Source of the DNA: Apteryx mantelli
Taxonomy: Eukaryota; Chordata; Aves; Apterygiformes; Apterygidae
NCBI RefSeq assembly: GCF_036417845.1
Contig: NC_089985.1
Location: forward strand, 30,834,583 to 30,898,582
Length of the DNA stretch: 64,000 bases
Direction: 5' to 3'
The notes beneath the pieces were generated by a model, which was not told where the DNA came from, did not search any database, and was given only the letters and a program-made list of their open reading frames with translations. The translations under genes and the position numbers were made by a program. Positions 58,701 through 64,000 of this stretch are shown in pieces (position 1 is the stretch's first letter; every line of letters begins with the position of its first letter).

Positions 58701-60179
58701 ACAGAAACTAAGAGTGTGGGAAGACATTCCTTACTGTCTTCTCCAAAAGGTAGAGAAGTCACTTATTATGCATTAAAACCTTCAGGTAGAGACAGTATTT
58801 ACCTAGTGAAGAAAGGCTTAGTGAATAATAGCTGAAGCCAGATATTGAACTTGGATATTTAGCGCACGTTTTTAACAACGAAGGTGTTTCAGCAGTGATT
58901 AGCGCTACCACTGTAAGTGGGCGTGCTCAGTCTTTTGTAGTCTTCCACTTAGAATGAGTACTTCCCTGGAGAAATCCAAGGCGCCTAAAAACAGATGAAC
59001 AGATAAAATGAAAAACATCACAGGGCACCAGGTTATAAAGCTTAATGTTCCCTCAGAGATTGCCACTTCTGAATCCAAAATTCAAATCTTTTATTTCAGA
59101 AAAAATCCAAGAAATCTTCAGAGACATTGACGTTTAAGAGGCCGGAGGGAATGCACCGAGAAGTTTACGCGCTCCTCTACTCTGACAAAAAGTAAGAGCT
59201 TACGGTCATCTGCAGGTTGTGGCGTAGCCTGGGCTTTTGGTGGCGGGGCAGCATCCACTTGAAATCGTAGACAGTCTCGCCTCCCGAACGCATTTCTCTT
59301 TGTGCTTGGCCCGCTTTTATGCCTCTTGGGATGTACTCTTTCTCTGTGCTGAATTTGAGGGGTTTGGTCTGTGTATGAGATGAAATAGGCACAGGCACAG
59401 TAAGCGACTGCAGGAAAGGCAGTGTTTTTATCCTTCCATATCCAATTCTCTCTTATGCACAATTGGAAATAACAACTGCTTTTATTTCTGCAAAAAGAAT
59501 TCTGCTGCAGCTTGTATTTAGCTTGCAATGGACTGTGCCCTTGCTCCAGAGGTCTCTTGCATTGCCTCCTTTCCAGACGTTTCTTCCTTTCAAACCCATT
59601 CCTGGTGTCTATTCTGTCCTCTGATGCATATGATTCTGCATTTATGTATAGTGAATCTTATTTCTCTGGCAGTATGTCATGGTCTCCTCATCCTTTTTAC
59701 GTCCGTGGGTTTGGTTCTCCTTTAGAGTACATCAGAGTTGATTTAGGGGAGTTTGGAGTTAGGTGCTGTTATATGACTCAAGACCACAGTGTCATGGAGG
59801 AGCTGAGCATATTAGTCTTTCACTCTGGGAAGTTCAAAACCTGGAATAAAGTTTAAAATTGGCGTACCCCTTCCCCCCTGCTAAATGTCAGGGTGGCCAA
59901 GACCACTCCGAGTCTGAAATCTCTCTGTTTTTTTTCTGGGCTGCTTCCTGCTTCTCTTCAGCCAGTGCTTTTCTCCACCACAGGGATGCACCTCCACTGC
60001 TTCCAAGTGATACAACTCAGGGTTATCGAACAGTCAAAGCAAAACTGGGGTCCAAGAAAGTTCGCCCTTGGAAATGGATGCCCTTCACCAACCCAGCAAG
60101 AAAAGATGGAGCAATGTTCTACCACTGGAGGAGAGCAGCAGAGGAAGGGAAGGACTACCCTTTTGCCAGGTTCAATAAA
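55715..60179 (+). CDS. DMAP1: DNA methyltransferase 1-associated protein 1, 5' three coding exons (partial)
   Basis: A nuclear subunit shared by the TIP60/NuA4 acetyltransferase and SRCAP H2A.Z-exchange complexes (yeast Swc4 orthologue), also a DNMT1 co-repressor partner. Exons are 55715-55816, 59100-59191 and 59984-60179, with donors AAG/GTAAAA, AA/GTAAGA and AAA/GTAAGC and acceptors TTATTTCAG and CCACCACAG. They join in phase to 130 residues. The N-terminus MATGADVRDILELGG is the family signature; TFKRPEGMHREVYALLYSDK and KVRPWKWMPFTNPARKDGA are close to mammalian DMAP1. The human SANT/Myb-like domain begins shortly after this point, so it and the coiled-coil C-terminus lie beyond the right edge. 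Intron 3 runs to the window end. The start lies in GCGAGATGGCG, chosen by homology; an in-frame upstream ATG at 55577 sits in the predicted intron. Confidence 0.96.
55817..57529 (+). other. DMAP1: DMAP1 intron 1, left part
   Basis: Ordinary A+T-richer intronic sequence begins abruptly after the CpG island. No additional exon or recognisable repeat was found. A purine-rich segment follows a T9 run at about 57421-57460. Confidence 0.6.
57530..58970 (+). mobile_element. Decayed CR1-group (L3-like) LINE, sense orientation
   Basis: The sequence preserves, in order, landmarks of old amniote CR1/L3-type LINEs. AAATCAGCTGGACCAGGTAATTTG (57815-57838) and AGAGCTGGCTGAGGTGATCTCTGG lie in the reverse-transcriptase region. 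CTTTCAATAAATCTTGGAAC follows. GGTTTTATGGAAAATAG and TTGATAAAGGTAACTGTGC come next, then GCTATGGCAAAAAGGC and TTTTTAACAACGAAGG near the 3' end. Frameshifts and stops are everywhere, so it is long dead. The 5' part is missing, as usual for these elements. The family was assigned from remembered consensus landmarks; the exact subfamily is not claimed. Confidence 0.75.
59192..59983 (+). other. DMAP1: DMAP1 intron 2
   Basis: A 792-nt intron with nothing recognisable apart from its splice sites; T-rich before the acceptor. Confidence 0.85.
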
Positions 60180-61835
60180 GTAAGCGGGGGTGCTTTCAAA
60201 CACCAGCATATAAACAGCAACAGGAAACTACCCTTTGGTCAGCTTCTCGACTGTCCAGATGGGAGGTTCTTTCTTTCAACATGCTAAAGCTGAGTTAGAT
60301 TTGGCAGTTGCATTTTAAATTGCAGCATGGCTTGCTGCCATGTGACCTTAGACTGTGATGTCTTCAAATCCTTCAGGCTAAGTGGTCTCAGTACATGGTC
60401 AGTGCTTGCCAGAGCACCTCCATGTTTCAGGGGCGCTGTGAGCGATTCAGTAAGCAGGCACTGTTCCATCAAATTCAGTTCCTAACCAACATCCTCTCCC
60501 TGATTACAGGCTCTGGGTAGTAAAAGATATTCTATTCTGAGTGAGACTTTAAAGTCAGAAGTGTTGTTATCTTGCCCAGTACGAAAAACTTCACTTGCAG
60601 CTCCTTGGCCAAAAAGCTGGCTTGCAGCCTCTTGGCTGAATTCCAGCACAGATGATGAATTACATTGTGTTCCCTCTGAAATTGCCCTTATGGTAACAGT
60701 GTGGTGCAGTACCCTGTTCTTTGCATCTTAAGCTGTCACAATGTGGTGTTGTAGTCTCCTGTTGTCTTTGTCCCATATATATCTACTTTGAGTGGTTAGT
60801 GCTTTCATGTGTATGCACAAAGGAAACTGTATCAACATTTGTACTTCAAAGTCAAGACCTCAGAAGTTAGGAAGGAGCAGAGTTAGGGTGCCTCCATAAT
60901 CTAATTTAATTCCCTTCATGATGCAAACTTGTATTGAAGAAAAAAAAAAAGTGTGTGGTCATGTAATTCCACAAAAGCTCTGCTTCTGTATAACTGTTTA
61001 CAGCATTTTAACTCACAGAACATCAGCACTAACAGAATCTGGTTTCCTGCAGAGTTAAGTGGTTGTTTGACCTTGTATGTTAGAAGGTTCAAGCTCTGAC
61101 TGATGTTTTTCCTCTTGTTGGGACACTGGTAAGAATCTCCTGTGATATCTCTTCTCTGATGTCTACGGTGGAAGTCTGGAGCATGATTCACTTAGTCAAG
61201 GCACCTGCCTAGCTGTCTGTTCAAGGGAAATTTTGGAAATGTAATTGTCTTTAAGACTCTACTGCTCTAACAGTTTTTGGCCAAGTTCAACCAAGTTTAT
61301 CAGAGGGTGCCACACATGGGTGTTGTAATTATACAATTCTTGTTTCCCTAACTTTATCATGTACTGTGAATTGATGGAGAAAACAGTCATAAGCAAGGCT
61401 GCAACCTTTAGATTAGTGGTATAGGCCTCTGCCATCTGCACGTGCACAATTACTTAATAGTAGAAGCAGGCTGTTACCTTTGGTGTGGATCAGTGCTTGA
61501 GGGGTAGAAGGCACTGACAAGGAGTTTCACAGATATTTGCTAATGTCAGAGGAATTTTAGTTATTTTTCTAGACACCTCTGCTGGTTCCTCCTCCCACAC
61601 TTGATACTTCTGCCCTTATCTCTCGCTGCCTCCCCTTGGCACCAGCCCATTTTCCTGTATAGTCTGTCCCATTGGTCATGCAAGCTCTTTAACACAGCTC
61701 CTGCATCATTGCTTGATTGCTCTGTCTTCCCTCTATGCTCCCAGTCTTCCAGCCAGATCCTTACTCTTCACTATGAAACCCAAAATTAAAACTCAGGTTT
61801 CACAGTGTACCCTGACCCTTGGTCCAGGAGGTGAC
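60180..61835 (+). other. DMAP1: DMAP1 intron 3, left part
   Basis: Intronic sequence with an A12 run at about 60940. No exon 4 sequence (the SANT/Myb-like domain) and no clear repeat was identified. Confidence 0.6.
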
Positions 61836-62520
61836 ATAAGAGTGTAAGAACGCTTCACTGGTGTCAGAGCAAAGGCCTGTTTCAGCCAGTATCCTGTTTC
61901 TAACTATCATTAGTAAAGGCTTAGGAAAGGAGTATGAGAATGGGGCAAATGTAGAACATTTCTTGTCAGCTTCTGGCAGTCTTTGGCTTAGGGATTTCTT
62001 AACCTGGAGTTTGTGTTTAAGTATCTTTGAAAGATGCATTCAGCACAGAAAGGCCCAGCTGCTTTGTGAAGATCCCGTGGCAATGAGTTCTGCAGGTTAA
62101 TTCTGCACTGTGCGGAAAGGTGCTTGCTTTTGTTCATTTTAAACTGCTGCCTGGCGTTTCGTTTGGTGCCTCTGAGTTCCTGTGTTACAAGACATAGTGA
62201 ATTGTCCTTGCTGTGTGCTGCGGTTTCTATAATTTGACATAATCTGCCCTGGCTCACCCTTGTTCTCGAATATGCTTTCTTTTGAAATGGGTGGGCCGGG
62301 AGCACACGTTTCAGTTGTGGAAGCGTGGTGGATTTATACATTGGCTGTGTCGTCTTTGTTTGTTGTTGTTGTTTTTTTCTAATCGTTTTTACCGTTCAGG
62401 TTGTCTTTTCACAACTGCTTAGCACTGTGCTGATGTTTTCACAGAACTGTCTCATGGCTCCAGGATCTTTCCTGAGCAGTTTTAGCTAATTTAATGCTCA
62501 TCATTGTGTGAGTTTATAGT
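61836..62520 (-). mobile_element. Decayed CR1-group LINE 3' fragment, antisense
   Basis: Read on the plus strand it shows the reversed 3' end of an ancient sauropsid CR1-type LINE. GTCAGAGCAAAGGCCTGTTTCAGCCAGTATCCTG (61863-61896) comes first. CTTCTGGCAGTCTTTGGCTTAGGG, GGCAATGAGTTCTGCAGGTTAATT and TGGATTTATACATTGG follow. TGATGTTTTCACAGAACTGTC and TTTTAGCTAATTTAATG complete the order. It is heavily mutated with no open frame. Confidence 0.75.
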
Positions 62521-62524
62521 GTGA

Positions 62525-63010
62525 ATGTAGGACTGAGAGGGGTTTTATGGGCCATTGCATCCTCTTCTCAGCTCTTTCAGGCACTGCAACATCTAGTCCC
62601 ATTCATAAACTGATCAAGTTGCATCTGAAAAGCAGTTGGGTTTTCCTGCCCCCATGCTTCCTAGGGAAGCTGTTCCAGACTGTCTCTGCTCTGTTGCTCA
62701 TTTTCAGGTTAAATTTTCCATGTTAAACTGGCATTTCTTTGCAAGCCAGTTTCTTTGTCCTTATTTCAGTTGTTCTTTTCTTCCTGTGGGCATTCTTTTC
62801 TTTCCATCTAGCACACTTGAAGCCTCCAGTCAGATTCCCTTTCAGGCTTTCTTTGCTAGGTTCCTTTCTCTCCAATCTGCTGAGGGAAGACAAGCTTCCC
62901 ACCCCATTACTCATCCCAGTTGCTCTCCTTTGTACTTGTTCCCATTTCAGTTCATCTTTCCTGAACATGGGTCAGTGGAGTTGTAGTTGGTATTCCTGGC
63001 AAGATCTTGT
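62525..63010 (-). mobile_element. Second decayed CR1-type LINE fragment, antisense
   Basis: On the plus strand, TTTTATGGGCCATTGCATCC, CATCTAGTCCCATTC, CTAGGGAAGCTGTTCCAGAC, GTTAAATTTTCC, TCTCTCCAATCTG and TTGCTCTCCTTTGTACTTG occur in the order seen in reversed CR1 3' regions. It abuts the fragment at its left but matches a different CR1 type, so two insertions are likely. Confidence 0.65.
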
Positions 63011-64000
63011 TGTGTAACTGAAACCCTGCCAGTTTCTGGTGGAAATCCCTTTCTGGGGGTTATATTTACATTTTCATGACTGTGTCATGTTTGAACTCTT
63101 AGTCACCCTGTGGTTGGGTCAGGTTTCCCAGCTGATGAGTTCCCATCTTCTCACAGAGGTTCTTGTTCCTAGCTCTCAAGCACTACTGAATCTATTCCCT
63201 TTTCTGCTACTCCAGTCTTTGAGGTGTTTCATACAGTGCAAAATTAAATATTGGGTTGCATGGCCACAACATGCTAAAAGTTTGCATGACTTCTGCAGAC
63301 AATTGAACTAACTCATGAAAGTTACATCTGTCAAGGTTGCCTCACTGTGGAGACTTTTTCTGGCTCAGTAAGCAGACCATAAAAGGCTGAAGAAGTGTTC
63401 TGGGGAAACTATTCTCTTTGCTTGTCCTCTTCTCTTCTCTGACCAGGTATCTGCCATCTTCTCTTCCATCCACTGCAGGTGGTCATGCTGGCCATGTCGT
63501 GTATTTGTGCTACTCTAGAAAGTACACTTTTTCTTTTACCACTATTTACATTCCTTAGGGCATCTAATAGGATGGCTTTTCTGCTGGTGGAGGTACTTCT
63601 TGAATGTAGGGGTGTTGTGTCCCCAAGCAGTATGTTTCATCCTTACGTTTCCAGGCCCAGGTGATGGGAGAAAGGCAGTAGATCTAAAGAGACTGATATT
63701 TGGAGGCTTAGAGATGCTCCTCTGGGCTACGTGGCATTGGTGAGGATGCTAACTTTCCTGATATAGGACTTTGGAGGGCATAGAGGTGTTGAAGAGTGTG
63801 TGCTGTTCACATGCACGTGATGTTTTCTTGCGGAGGCAGGAACTCATCAGACAGAGCAAATTTTGTGTGCAAGGAGTGGGGGGGGGGAGGGAGGAAAGCA
63901 CAAACTTGTTTACACTTTTGTATTACCATATGCTAGGACTTCCCCTAATACAGTGAACATTTCTACTGTTCCCTTAATATTTGTGTGACACTAGTGTTTA
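63011..64000 (+). other. DMAP1: DMAP1 intron 3, right part
   Basis: No exon or confidently recognised repeat was seen. The T-rich pyrimidine character up to about 63250 may be more decayed LINE. A G10 run occurs at about 63879. The window ends inside the intron. Confidence 0.5.

Noticed and set aside
59118-59528. A 136-codon minus-strand open frame
   Set aside because: It overlaps DMAP1 exon 2 in antisense and extends into intron; no domain was seen.

Overview
The window reads as vertebrate nuclear DNA, most likely from a bird. It is very G+C-rich for its first 55 kb, has few interspersed repeats, and the only transposons I recognise are old, decayed CR1-group LINEs. Two protein-coding genes can be supported, both on the + strand: a three-exon Krüppel-like factor (43541-46021) and the first three coding exons of DMAP1 (55715-60179, running off the right edge). 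A KLF gene directly upstream of DMAP1 is the arrangement of KLF17 in other vertebrates, so I call it KLF17 (the fish klf17/biklf and frog neptune orthologue), although its protein looks like KLF2/KLF4.

Layout. 1-43130 is a long G+C-rich stretch without a coding exon I can defend. It holds several CpG islands (the strongest at about 5050-6180), a 1-kb CA/TG-rich tract that switches strand near 6740, one candidate minus-strand exon (7535-7655), a 31-bp minisatellite (16749-16895), several A+T-richer islands that look like conserved noncoding or enhancer sequence (for example 27740-27950, 31730-32150, 41290-41690), a duplicated element of about 112 bp (34314-34425 and 35669-35781), two back-to-back perfect hairpins (38841-38903) and a GATA/E-box composite motif (39912-39937). 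A 66-bp minisatellite (42735-43130) abuts the KLF17 CpG-island promoter. 43541-47235 is KLF17 with its 3' UTR. 47236-54900 is an intergenic gap with nothing I can name. 54900-55715 is the DMAP1 CpG-island promoter with a predicted noncoding first exon. 55715-64000 is DMAP1 exons and large, A+T-richer introns carrying three decayed LINE fragments.

The two genes do not form a pathway. KLF17 is a lineage-restricted C2H2 transcription factor of the KLF1/2/4 group. DMAP1 is a housekeeping subunit of the TIP60/NuA4 and SRCAP chromatin complexes and a DNMT1 partner. Their promoters differ accordingly: CCAAT and CACCC/GC boxes for KLF17, and ETS, E2F-like and YY1-like motifs for DMAP1. In mammals SLC6A9 lies on the far side of KLF17; none of its coding exons could be found here, so the 43-kb left flank is either its upstream/5' intron territory or a true gene desert. 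The long open frames throughout the G+C-rich part are composition artefacts, not genes.
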